Below, one piece after another: positions 31,916 to 39,312 of a stretch of 42,017 nucleotides of DNA. Under the pieces are notes generated by a model. It had not been told where the DNA came from, did no database searches, and saw nothing but the letters and a program-made list of their open reading frames with translations. Within the stretch, counting starts at the first letter, position 1; each line of letters begins with the position of its first letter. Both the position numbers and the translations under genes were made by a program. This DNA comes from Streptomyces sp. (GTDB lineage: Bacteria > Actinomycetota > Actinomycetes > Streptomycetales > Streptomycetaceae). The stretch lies in the NCBI RefSeq assembly GCF_031181555.1, contig NZ_JAPSKQ010000044.1, positions 1 to 42,017 of the forward strand, written 5' to 3'.

Positions 31916-33066
31916 GGGAGCTCCACGGCAACGACTGTCGGTCCTCCTTCGGGACTGATCACCGTCACCGTACCGTCCAGCGCGGCCACCCGGCGACGGA
32001 TGCCGATCAGCCCTGAGCCACCGGTCTCGTCCGCGCCGCCCGTGCCTTCGTCCCGCACGGTCACCCGCAGACCGGTGCGCAGCCGTTCGAGCCGGACGGT
32101 GGCGCGTGGGGAGCCACTGTACTTGGCGGCGTTGGTCAGGGCCTCCGCCACGGCGAAGTACGCTGCCGCCTCGACCGCCGCGGGGGGCCGGGGACCGTCG
32201 TCGGCCAGACCGTCGGTGGCGACGGCCACGTCCAGTCCGCTGCCGGCCGCCAAGGCTCGCACCGCTCCGGCCAGGCCCCGGTCCGAGAGGATCGGGGGGT
32301 GGATGTTCCGTACGACCTGGCGCAGTTCGGTCAGGGCCTGCTCCGCCTGTTCCTGCGCGTCGTCGAGGAGCTTGCGCGCGGTCTCGGGCTGATGGTCGTA
32401 GGCACGCCGGGCGAGCCCGAGCCGCATGGACAGGGACACCAGATGTGCCTGTGCGCCGTCGTGCAGGTCGCGTTCGATGCGGCGCAGTTCCGCGCCGTGT
32501 GCGGCGATGGCGTCTGCCCTGGTCTCGGTCAGTTCGTCGACCCGGGCCGCCAGCACCGCCTGCGGGGAGGGCCTGAGCAGGGCGGCCGACCAGCCGGCCT
32601 CCAGGTCCGCCAGGCGGCTGATCAGCGGCAGTACGACCGGTCGGCGCCGCAGCAGCCCGCTCCACACTCCGTCGACGACCAGACCGAGCAGCCACAGGGG
32701 GACCGTGAGCAGCCCTATCCAGCCGTAGACGTAGAAGGCCGCCATCCACAGCAGGTCGGAGCGGGTGCCGGGGTCTCGCACCGAGGTACGCAGACGTTCC
32801 CGCAGGCGGCCGGTGATCGGCTGGTACGCCTGCGGGATCTCGCTGCCCGTCCACGAAGCGACCAGATGCCGTTTGGCACCGGCGATCCGGCGAATCAGCA
32901 ACACCGTTTCCGGGAACAGCCAGGCGCCGATCACGATCAGCGTGCCGGCGGCTGCGATCAGGAGCACGCAGACAAACAGGCACATCCCGAAGACCATCAC
33001 GACCGATCTGCCCAGTTGAAGGGTCGCCCGAGCGGCCTGGCCCATCGTTTTCCACATATCGCTCAC
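31903..33066 (-). CDS. Sensor histidine kinase (HisKA_3 / NarX type)
   Basis: About 387 residues from a GTG at 33066; ATG codons at 33057 and 33045 are alternatives and no ribosome site is strong. The N-terminal part has a membrane hairpin (about 20-60, VVMVFGMCLFVCVLLIAAAGTLIVIGAWLF) and a second pair (about 105-150), with an actinobacterial sensor-type segment between them. The dimerisation/phosphoacceptor helix is RIERDLHDGAQAHLVSLSMRLGLA with His202, and the ATPase has EALTNAAKYS (N box) and GSGLIGIRRRV (G box). There is no large extracellular sensor loop, so it probably senses signals in or near the membrane. It is upstream of and coupled to the response regulator. Confidence 0.93.
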   Translation of the reverse strand: MSDMWKTMGQAARATLQLGRSVVMVFGMCLFVCVLLIAAAGTLIVIGAWLFPETVLLIRRIAGAKRHLVASWTGSEIPQAYQPITGRLRERLRTSVRDPGTRSDLLWMAAFYVYGWIGLLTVPLWLLGLVVDGVWSGLLRRRPVVLPLISRLADLEAGWSAALLRPSPQAVLAARVDELTETRADAIAAHGAELRRIERDLHDGAQAHLVSLSMRLGLARRAYDHQPETARKLLDDAQEQAEQALTELRQVVRNIHPPILSDRGLAGAVRALAAGSGLDVAVATDGLADDGPRPPAAVEAAAYFAVAEALTNAAKYSGSPRATVRLERLRTGLRVTVRDEGTGGADETGGSGLIGIRRRVAALDGTVTVISPEGGPTVVAVELPCVW

Positions 33067-33111
33067 ATTAGGCGGACCGGCGACCGCGAGCGGGAGAGCA
33101 CAGCACCCCAC

Positions 33112-33137
33112 GGTGGTGTAGCGGGCTACACCACCGC
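33112..33137. promoter_or_regulatory. Palindrome CGGTGGTGTAG-CGGG-CTACACCACCG (copy 3 of 3)
   Basis: Perfect 11-bp arms and a 4-bp spacer, 46-71 bp upstream of the kinase start. It shares GGTGTAG-N4-CTACACC with the sites at 28581 and 31222, and is consistent with autoregulation of the two-component operon. Confidence 0.7.
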
Positions 33138-33236
33138 TCCTCCCTCCGCGCCCAACGGGCGCAAGGTGCCGGTCGAAGAACAGCCGACAACGGTCGTCCA
33201 CAGGATCCGCACCGAACCGGTTCCACCTGTGAGGGC

Positions 33237-34538
33237 TCAGTCCTTGGACATCGCGAGTGCCGCCTCCGCCTTCTTGCGGTAGTTCGCCAGCTTCTCCGTC
33301 GGGGCGACGGCCGCCTGCTTGCTGCGGGGCTTCACGGACACGTCGTGGCCCTCGGCGGCCCTGCGGAGCGCGCCCACCGTGGCCTGCTCGCGCGGGATGT
33401 GCGCGAAGGGGTCGAAGGAGTACCAGCGCATCGCGTTCTCGTGGGTCATCTTGTGGATCTCGTCGTCCGGCACGTCGTTCGCCGTGAGCACCCGGTGCAG
33501 TTCCTCCGGTGCGTCGGGCCACATGGAATCGCTGTGCGGATAGTCCGCCTCCCAGCAGATGTTGTCGACGCCGATGTCGTGGCGCAGCTTCACGCCGACG
33601 GGGTCGGAGATGAAACAGGTGAGGAAGTGCTCGCGGAAGACCTCGGACGGCAGCTTGCCGCCGAAGTCCTGGAGGGTCCAGGTGGCGTGCATCTCGAAGG
33701 TGCGGTCGATGCGGTCCAGGAAGTACGGGATCCAGCCGGTGCCGCCCTCGGACAGAGCGATCTTGATGTGGGGGTACTCCTTGAGCACGCGCGACCAGAC
33801 CAGGTCGGCAGCGGCCTGGACCAGGTTGATCGGCTGGAGGGTGATCATCACGTCCGGCGGGGCGTCGGGGGCCGTGATGGCGAGGCGACCCGAGGATCCG
33901 ATGTGCAGGTTCATCACCGTGCCGCAGTCGGTCAGTGCCCGCCATACCGGGTCCCAGTACTCGGAGTGGAAGCTCGGGTAGCCGAGCGGCACCGGGTTCT
34001 CGGGGAAGGTCAGCGAGTGGCAGCCCTTCTCGGCGACCCGCCGGATCTCCTGGGCGCACAACTCGGCGTCCCAGATCGCCGGGAGCGCCATCGGGATGAA
34101 CCTGCCGGGGTGGGCGCCGCACCACTCGTCGATGTGCCAGTCGTTGTAGGCGCGCACCAGGGCCAGGGAGAAGTCGGAGTCCTCGGTGGCGAACAGCCGG
34201 GCGGAGAAGCCCGGGAAGGAGGGGAAGTTCATCTGGGCCAAAACACCGCCGGCGTTCATGTCGGCGACCCGTTCGTCGACGTCGTAGCAGCCGGGCCTGA
34301 TCTCGTCCAGGCCCTGCGGCTCCATGCCGTACTCCTCCTTGGGACGCCCGGCGACCGCGTTGAGCGCGACGTTGCCGACCGAGTTGTCCCGGAACTGCCA
34401 GACGTCGGTGCCGTCCTCTCGGCGGACCAGACGGGGGGCGTCCTTCTTGTAGCGGTCCGGCAGGTGGTTCACGAAGATGTCGGGCGGCTCGATGATGTGG
34501 TCGTCGACGCTGATGAGAATCATGTCGTCGCGGTCCAT
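33237..34538 (-). CDS. Amidohydrolase-2 family metal-dependent hydrolase
   Basis: A 433-residue TIM-barrel hydrolase/decarboxylase of the ACMSD-like amidohydrolase family. The N-terminal ISVDDHIIEP supplies the first metal-ligand strand, NLHIGSSG a central His, and WEADYPHSDSMWP the conserved Asp after strand 8. GAGGAGG lies just upstream of the ATG. Family members hydrolyse or decarboxylate cyclic and aromatic acids; long ones with DDHxIEP are common in actinobacterial steroid, terpene and aromatic degradation clusters. The last 60 residues are Lys/Ala-rich and look like a flexible tail. It is the final gene of the leftward transporter operon, 29 bp from the small protein before it. Confidence 0.9.
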   Translation of the reverse strand: MDRDDMILISVDDHIIEPPDIFVNHLPDRYKKDAPRLVRREDGTDVWQFRDNSVGNVALNAVAGRPKEEYGMEPQGLDEIRPGCYDVDERVADMNAGGVLAQMNFPSFPGFSARLFATEDSDFSLALVRAYNDWHIDEWCGAHPGRFIPMALPAIWDAELCAQEIRRVAEKGCHSLTFPENPVPLGYPSFHSEYWDPVWRALTDCGTVMNLHIGSSGRLAITAPDAPPDVMITLQPINLVQAAADLVWSRVLKEYPHIKIALSEGGTGWIPYFLDRIDRTFEMHATWTLQDFGGKLPSEVFREHFLTCFISDPVGVKLRHDIGVDNICWEADYPHSDSMWPDAPEELHRVLTANDVPDDEIHKMTHENAMRWYSFDPFAHIPREQATVGALRRAAEGHDVSVKPRSKQAAVAPTEKLANYRKKAEAALAMSKD

Positions 34539-34567
34539 GGGGTTCCTCCTCGGGGCTCGGTCTCGGA

Positions 34568-34885
34568 TCAGTCGGAGGCGGGCAGCGCTTTGGGCGCCTT
34601 GATGGTCAGCGGTTCGCCTGCGTAGGCGAGATGGCCGGAGCCGGAGGCGGTGCAGAGGAGTTCGAGGGTGTCGGCGGCGTCGACGTACCGCTTGCCGATG
34701 AGGGTGCCCGGCGTACCGTCGACCTGCGACGGGGCGGGGGCCTCGGCGGCGGGGACCATCGGGCTGCCGCCGCACTCGATCGGGCCCGCCGCCTGCTGCG
34801 GGGCCCTGATGACGATCACCCGTGTGGTGTCGGTGGCCGAGGCGAGCTGGTCACCGGGGCGCGGGGTCGGTGCGGGGGACGCCAT
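34568..34885 (-). CDS. Small protein of unknown function
   Basis: 105 residues, starting at an ATG with AAGGAGA upstream; the start overlaps the end of the previous gene by 35 bp. The visible core is RVIVIRAPQQ, ECGGSPM, LIGKRYVDAADTLELLCTASGSGHLAYAGEPLTIK and a final KALPASD. Two Cys (ECGG and LLCT) could bind a metal or form a disulfide. There is no signal peptide. I do not recognise the family by name; beta-rich proteins with an ending like this seem to accompany amidohydrolase and acyl-CoA genes in actinobacteria, an impression I cannot check here. Operon position suggests a role with the amidohydrolase. Confidence 0.72.
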   Translation of the reverse strand: MASPAPTPRPGDQLASATDTTRVIVIRAPQQAAGPIECGGSPMVPAAEAPAPSQVDGTPGTLIGKRYVDAADTLELLCTASGSGHLAYAGEPLTIKAPKALPASD

Positions 34886-35270
34886 TGCGCGGATCTCCTT
34901 CCGGGAGCGATGTCGTGGGGGGCGTGGTGGTGAGCCGCTCACCCAGCAGCTCCAGGTCGTAGGACTGGCGGGCCAGCCAGAAGCGCAGGAAGCCGGTGAG
35001 CGAGTAGCGCAGGAAGAGCGCCGCGCCCACCACCGCGGCGGCAATCCCGCCGAGGCCGACGGCGAGGGCGTCGCCCTGGGCCAGTGAGTTGTCGGTGCCG
35101 TGGGCGAGGGGGAAGGCCACCGCGCCGAGGACGAGTCCCACGGCCATCAGGACTCCGCCCAGGCGGAGCCACAGGGCGGCGCGTGCGACGGCGGGGTCCG
35201 GGATCTTCAGCTCGGCGAGTTCGCGGACGAAGCGTTCCGCGCGTGGCTCCGGGGCGGGGCTGGACGTCAT
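34851..35270 (-). CDS. Small membrane protein with two predicted helices, unknown function
   Basis: 139 residues. A soluble N-terminus (ERFVRELAELKIPDPAVARAALWLR) precedes helix 1 (LGGVLMAVGLVLGAVAFPLA). A short loop (HGTDNSLAQGD) leads to helix 2 (ALAVGLGGIAAAVVGAALFL), then a semi-hydrophobic stretch (YSLTGFLRFWLARQSYDLELLGERL) and a polar tail. Its ATG overlaps the livF stop (ATGA), so it is made together with the ABC transporter and may be an accessory subunit. I know no function for it. Confidence 0.78.
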   Translation of the reverse strand: MTSSPAPEPRAERFVRELAELKIPDPAVARAALWLRLGGVLMAVGLVLGAVAFPLAHGTDNSLAQGDALAVGLGGIAAAVVGAALFLRYSLTGFLRFWLARQSYDLELLGERLTTTPPTTSLPEGDPRNGVPRTDPAPR

Positions 35271-35992
35271 GGGGCGCTCCCCAGGTAGTAGGAGGAGAGT
35301 TCTGCGTGCAGGGAACCATCGGGGTGTCCCTGCCACGGGATCCGGCCGCGGACGAGGACGGCGGCACGGTCGGCGATCTTCAGGACGGCGGCGGCGAACT
35401 GCTCGACGACCAGGACCGCGACCCCCTCCCGGGCGATGTCCGCGACCCGCTCGTACAGGTCCGCCACGACCAGCGGGGCCAGCCCCATGGAGAGTTCGTC
35501 GAGCAGCAGGACGGCGGGATCGGTGGTGAGTCCGCGGGCGAGGGCGAGCATCTGCTGTTCTCCGCCGGAGAGGGTGCCGGCGGCCTGTGCGCGCCGGTCG
35601 CCGAGCACGGGGAAGCGGGCGTAGGCGGCGTCCTCGACCTCCTCCCGGGTGCGGCCGGTGAAGGTCATCATCCAGAGGTTGTCCCGCACCGAGAGGTTGG
35701 GGAAGACCCCACGGCCCTCGGGGATGAGGCAGACGCCGGCCCGGGCCAGCTCCCCGGCACGGGCCCCGCAGACGTCCCGGCCGCCGAGGAGGAGCCGGCC
35801 GCCGCTGATCGGGTGGACTCCCGCGGCGGCCTTCAGGGTCGTGGTCTTGCCCGCTCCGTTGGGGCCCAGGAGTGCCACGACCTGACCGGCGCCGACCTCG
35901 AGGTCCACGCCGTGCAGGACGGTGATCCCGTCGTACGCGGCGCGCACGCCGCTCAGTTCGAGGAGCGGGCCCCCGGTGGCTCCCATGGTCAT
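35267..35992 (-). CDS. livF-like: Branched-chain-amino-acid-type ABC transporter ATPase, LivF-like
   Basis: A 241-residue ATPase with Walker A GPNGAGKT (43-50), a Q-loop region at LIPEGRGVFPNLSVRDNL (EGRGVF is the typical LivF text), signature LSGGEQQ (141-147) and Walker B VLLLDELSMGLAP (Asp165, Glu166). It powers the importer with LivG on the fused permease. The ATG overlaps the livG stop. LivF/LivG systems carry branched amino acids, but in actinobacteria they also take up amides, urea, aromatic acids and other carboxylates. Given the acyl-CoA genes opposite, a carboxylic acid is plausible. Confidence 0.93.
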   Translation of the reverse strand: MTMGATGGPLLELSGVRAAYDGITVLHGVDLEVGAGQVVALLGPNGAGKTTTLKAAAGVHPISGGRLLLGGRDVCGARAGELARAGVCLIPEGRGVFPNLSVRDNLWMMTFTGRTREEVEDAAYARFPVLGDRRAQAAGTLSGGEQQMLALARGLTTDPAVLLLDELSMGLAPLVVADLYERVADIAREGVAVLVVEQFAAAVLKIADRAAVLVRGRIPWQGHPDGSLHAELSSYYLGSAP

Positions 35993-36699
35993 TCCTCCCC
36001 CAGGTAGGCCGCGAGCACCGTCTTGTCGTGGCGGATCCGCGCGGGCGGTCCGCTGGCGACGACGGTGCCGAGGTCGAGGACGTGGACCTCGTCGCAGACG
36101 GTCATGACCAGGCTCATGTCGTGCTCGACGAGGAGTACGGCGGTGCCCTCACCGGCGAGGGAGCGGAGCAGATCGGCGAACCGCCCGGTCTCCTCGGCGT
36201 CCTGTCCCGCGGCGGGTTCGTCGAGGAGCAGGACCTTCGGTTCCAGGACGAGCGCGCGGGCGACCTCGACGAGCCGGGCCACGCCGGTGGGCAGGGCGTC
36301 GGCGGGCGCGTCGCCCCGGTCCGTCAGACCCAGGCGGGCCAGCACCCGGTCCGCGGCATGGGCCGCGTGCCGTCGCCCGGGGCCGAGCTCGGCGGCGACC
36401 AGGAGGTTGTCGCGCACGGTGAGGCGGCCGAACAGCTCCAGGTGCTGGAAGGTGCGGGAGAGTCCGCGTCGGGCCCGGCGGGCCGGGTCCTCCCGGGTGA
36501 CGTCGTGTCCGTCGAGCAGGACCCGGCCGGTCAGCGGCCGGCGCAGTCCGGAGACGACGTCGAACAGGGTGCTCTTGCCCGCTCCGTTCGGTCCGATGAG
36601 CCCGGTGACGCGGCCGGCCTCCGCGGTCAGGGACACCGTGTCCAGGGCGCGGCGGCCCCCGAAGGAGACGCTCACCTCCTCAACTCGCAGCAGTGGCAC
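35989..36699 (-). CDS. livG-like: Branched-chain-amino-acid-type ABC transporter ATPase, LivG-like
   Basis: A 236-residue ATPase from a GTG start, overlapping the permease gene by 20 bp. Walker A is GPNGAGKS (36-43), the LivG-type Q-loop region is SRTFQHLELFGRLTVRDNLL, and Walker B is VLLLDEPAAGQD (Asp160, Glu161). The H-loop His is in LLVEHDMSLV. The ABC signature, normally LSxGQ or LPYGxQR in LivG, reads LPTGVAR (136-142): the Gly is kept but the Gln is lost, so this site may hydrolyse ATP poorly and the pair could be asymmetric. Confidence 0.93.
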   Translation of the reverse strand: MPLLRVEEVSVSFGGRRALDTVSLTAEAGRVTGLIGPNGAGKSTLFDVVSGLRRPLTGRVLLDGHDVTREDPARRARRGLSRTFQHLELFGRLTVRDNLLVAAELGPGRRHAAHAADRVLARLGLTDRGDAPADALPTGVARLVEVARALVLEPKVLLLDEPAAGQDAEETGRFADLLRSLAGEGTAVLLVEHDMSLVMTVCDEVHVLDLGTVVASGPPARIRHDKTVLAAYLGEE

Positions 36700-38788
36700 G
36701 ACTCAGCACCTCCCCGTCCTCGGGTCCGAAGGGGCGGCGGACGCCCCACCACTCCACCGGCACGTCGTGGTCCGTGGCCCGGCGCGCGGACGCGCGGGCG
36801 TTGAGCGCCAGAGCGGCCACGAGGGCCGCGACGAGCAGCAGGCCGCCGTGCACCGCGCCGGTGGCGGCGAGCAGCCAGCACAGGGCGAGCACACCGAGCA
36901 GTACGGGGAACAGGGTCCGGTCGCGGGCGAGTCTCGCCCATTCGGCGTGCATCCGGGGGACGACTCCGGCGGGACTGTGGGCGAGGCCCATCCCGGCGAG
37001 TGCGATGAGCAGCGCGGTCAGGTCGTGCGCCCAGGAGCCGAGGTCCGCGAGCAGCTGGGTCGGGACGACGAAGGCGATCCCCGCGAACAGGCCGGTTCCC
37101 ACGGCTCCGAGCCCTCCGACGACCGCGATGAGGAAGATCGGCAGACCGGCGACGAGGTTGAACTGCTCGGCGGTGACGGTCTGCAGCTGCATCCCGTAGA
37201 GGGCGCCGCCGAGGCCCGCGAGGCCGGCCGACAGGGCGAAGACCGCGACCTTGGCGCCGAGCAGGCGTCCCCCGAGGGTGACGAAGGCGGCCTCGCTGTC
37301 GCGCAGGGCGATCAGCCGGCGGCCGAAGCGGCCACGGCGCAGCGCGGCCACGGCGAGCGACGCGAGCGCGAGGAACACGGCGGCGAGGAGCAGCAGTTGG
37401 GTTGGTGAGGTGAGGTGACGGCCGAACAGGTCGGGACCGGTGACCGGCACGGACCCCTGATCGAACAGGGCGATGCGCACACCGAACACGTCGACCGCCG
37501 GGAGGGTGAAGATCCAGCGGTCGAGGATCACGGCGAAGGCGGCGGTTCCGAGCGCCAGGTAGACGCCGGACAGGCGCAGCGCGGGCAGGGCGACGACCGC
37601 TCCTACGGCCGCCGCGACCAGCACGGCGACGGGCAGCGCCCACAACTCGCCCCGCGCACCGAGGTGGCCCCACACCACCGCGCCGATCCCGGCGATGGAC
37701 AGCTGGCACAGCGAGATCTGCCCGGTGAACCCTGCGAGCGGCACGTAGGACAGGGCGATGATGCCCAGGGAGAAGACCGTGCCGTAGGAGACGACCGCCT
37801 CGTCGGTCAGTACGGTGGCCAGGACCAGTGCGAGGAGCAGGACGCTGCCGGCGAAGACGAGGCTGCCGCGTGCGGTGGGCAGCGGTACGCGGACCAGACG
37901 GCGGTCGCGGCCGAGGAGCCTGCGGTGCGGGAAGACGAGCAGCGCCAGGAGGAGCAGCAGGGCGGGTGCGGCCAGCCGCAGGCCGGGCAGGTAGTCGTTC
38001 TGCGGCAGGTAGCCGGCGAGGTAGGCCTCCAGCAGGCCGACGACGACCGCGCCCAGGAAGGTGAGCGGCAGGCTGCGCAGTCGGCCGAAGACGGCGGCGG
38101 TGTAGGCGCTGACGATGAGCAGGGAGAGCTGCTGGGCGTCGAGCGCGACGGCGGGCGCGATGAGGATGCCGCCGACGGCGGCGAGCTGGATGCCGAGCAT
38201 CCAGGCGAGACGGCCGGCCCGCAGCGGGTCGGCGCCGGTCAGCCCGGCGAGGGTGCGGTCGTCGACCGAGGCGCGCATCTCCGTGCCGGCCCGGGTGCGG
38301 TGGAGCAGGAACCACAGTGCCGCGGCGACGGCGACCGCGACGGCCATGGTGACGGCCTGGTGCCAGGTGACGGAGGCCGGGCCGAGGCGGATCGCGGGCC
38401 GGTCGGCGAGGAACGGGGCAAGTGGCCGGGGGCTGTTGGGATCCCAGACCCAGCGGGCGAGCGCGATGCACCCGGTGAGCAGGGCCACTGTCATGACGAG
38501 TCGTTCGGCCTCGCCGAGGGCCTGGACCGGGCGCATCAGCACGCGTTCCACGAACAGGCCGAAGGCGGGCGCGAGGACGAGCAGCACGGTGGCGAGGGCG
38601 AGCGGTACCGGCCACCCCCAGCCGACGGCGAGCTGCCAGTAGGAGAAGGCTGCGAGCATGCCGGCCGCGCCGTGGGCGAAGTTGAAGACGCCCGCCGTGG
38701 TGTGGGTGAGTACCAGGCCGCTGCCGATCACGGCGTAGATCGCGGCGGTGCTCAGGCCCACCACCGTGAAGGCCAGGAATTGATCCAT
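36680..38788 (-). CDS. Fused LivH-LivM permease of an ABC importer
   Basis: A 702-residue membrane protein joining two permeases that are usually separate. The LivH half (1-295) begins MDQFLAFTVVGLSTAAIYAV and has GLVLTHTTAGVFNFAHGAAGM and GTEMRASVDDRTLAGLTGAD. The LivM half (about 310-600) has GIIALSYVPLAGFTGQISLCQLSIAGIGA, the FGRRLIALRDSEAAF coupling helix and the GGLGAVGTGLFAG block. An extra hydrophobic pair (RTLFPVLLGVLALCWLLAATGAVHGGLLLVAALVAALAL) and a polar tail follow. No periplasmic binding protein is encoded in this operon or elsewhere intact in the window, so it must be supplied from elsewhere. The ATG has no ribosome site and lies 7 nt from a good -10 box, so the mRNA may be leaderless. 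Confidence 0.93.
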   Translation of the reverse strand: MDQFLAFTVVGLSTAAIYAVIGSGLVLTHTTAGVFNFAHGAAGMLAAFSYWQLAVGWGWPVPLALATVLLVLAPAFGLFVERVLMRPVQALGEAERLVMTVALLTGCIALARWVWDPNSPRPLAPFLADRPAIRLGPASVTWHQAVTMAVAVAVAAALWFLLHRTRAGTEMRASVDDRTLAGLTGADPLRAGRLAWMLGIQLAAVGGILIAPAVALDAQQLSLLIVSAYTAAVFGRLRSLPLTFLGAVVVGLLEAYLAGYLPQNDYLPGLRLAAPALLLLLALLVFPHRRLLGRDRRLVRVPLPTARGSLVFAGSVLLLALVLATVLTDEAVVSYGTVFSLGIIALSYVPLAGFTGQISLCQLSIAGIGAVVWGHLGARGELWALPVAVLVAAAVGAVVALPALRLSGVYLALGTAAFAVILDRWIFTLPAVDVFGVRIALFDQGSVPVTGPDLFGRHLTSPTQLLLLAAVFLALASLAVAALRRGRFGRRLIALRDSEAAFVTLGGRLLGAKVAVFALSAGLAGLGGALYGMQLQTVTAEQFNLVAGLPIFLIAVVGGLGAVGTGLFAGIAFVVPTQLLADLGSWAHDLTALLIALAGMGLAHSPAGVVPRMHAEWARLARDRTLFPVLLGVLALCWLLAATGAVHGGLLLVAALVAALALNARASARRATDHDVPVEWWGVRRPFGPEDGEVLSRATAAS

Positions 38789-38795
38789 GGCTTGG

Positions 38796-38824
38796 AAACT
38801 AGCTTCTCTCTATTGGAGAATCAA
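38796..38824 (-). promoter_or_regulatory. Putative promoter of the LivHM operon
   Basis: On the minus strand, TTGATT (38819-38824) and TAGTTT (38796-38801) are 17 bp apart. The -10 box ends 7 nt before the ATG at 38788, which predicts transcription starting at or next to the start codon. Confidence 0.5.
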
Positions 38825-38841
38825 CCATTCGTACATGATAC
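38813..38841 (+). promoter_or_regulatory. Putative promoter of the SnoaL/acyl-CoA dehydrogenase operon
   Basis: TTGGAG (38813-38818) and TGATAC (38836-38841) are 17 bp apart. Transcription would begin near 38848-38850, at the edge of the GAGAAT palindrome, a classic repressor position. Confidence 0.45.
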
Positions 38842-38849
38842 TCATCAGC

Positions 38850-38864
38850 GAGAATCTCATTCTC
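38850..38864. promoter_or_regulatory. Operator-like palindrome GAGAAT-CTC-ATTCTC
   Basis: A perfect 15-bp inverted repeat in the divergent promoter region of the transporter and acyl-CoA operons. It matches 2430-2444 in 11 of 15 positions: both arms agree except one base, and the spacer differs. A further half-site, GGAGAAT, lies at 38815-38821 over the -35 region. The regulator gene is not in the window. Confidence 0.7.
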
Positions 38865-38895
38865 TTCCCGTGTGGACAACGAGAGAGGCAGCCCC

Positions 38896-39312
38896 TTGAG
38901 CCCTACCGACGACCTGGTGGAGATCGAACAACTCCTCGCCCGCTACGCGGTCGCCATGACCCGCGGCGACGTGGACAGGGTGCTCGGCGTGTTCACCGCG
39001 GACGGCAGCTACAGCGCGTTCGGCGACACCTACCCGCTCGACGAGTTCCCCGCGTTGATCGCCGCGGCGCCCAAGGGCCTGTTCCTCGTGGGCACGCCGG
39101 TGATCGAGCTGGACGGCGACACCGCCACCGGCACCCAGCCCCTGTGCTTCGTCGAGCACTCCGAGCACGCGATGCGCATCGGCTACTACAACGACACCTA
39201 CGTACGGACGGCCGGGGGATGGCGGCTGCGCACCCGCGCGATGACCTTCATCCGGCGCAGCGGCGACCACGACTCCGGCCGCCCGCACGCCTTCGAGCGC
39301 ACCCGCTCATGA
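38896..39312 (+). CDS. SnoaL-like (NTF2-fold) protein
   Basis: About 138 residues from a TTG at 38896, chosen because AGAGAGG lies upstream; a GTG at 38872 would add eight residues but follows the operator without a ribosome site. The pattern LVEIEQLLARYAVAMTRGDVDRVLGVFTADGSYSAFGDTYP, then MRIGYYNDTYVRTAGGWRLRTRAMTFIRR, is the SnoaL-like cone fold. Members act as isomerases, dehydratases, hydrolases or small dioxygenase subunits on polycyclic or lipid intermediates. It overlaps the next gene by ATGA, so it probably acts in the same acyl-CoA pathway. The exact reaction is unknown. Confidence 0.88.
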   Translation: MSPTDDLVEIEQLLARYAVAMTRGDVDRVLGVFTADGSYSAFGDTYPLDEFPALIAAAPKGLFLVGTPVIELDGDTATGTQPLCFVEHSEHAMRIGYYNDTYVRTAGGWRLRTRAMTFIRRSGDHDSGRPHAFERTRS

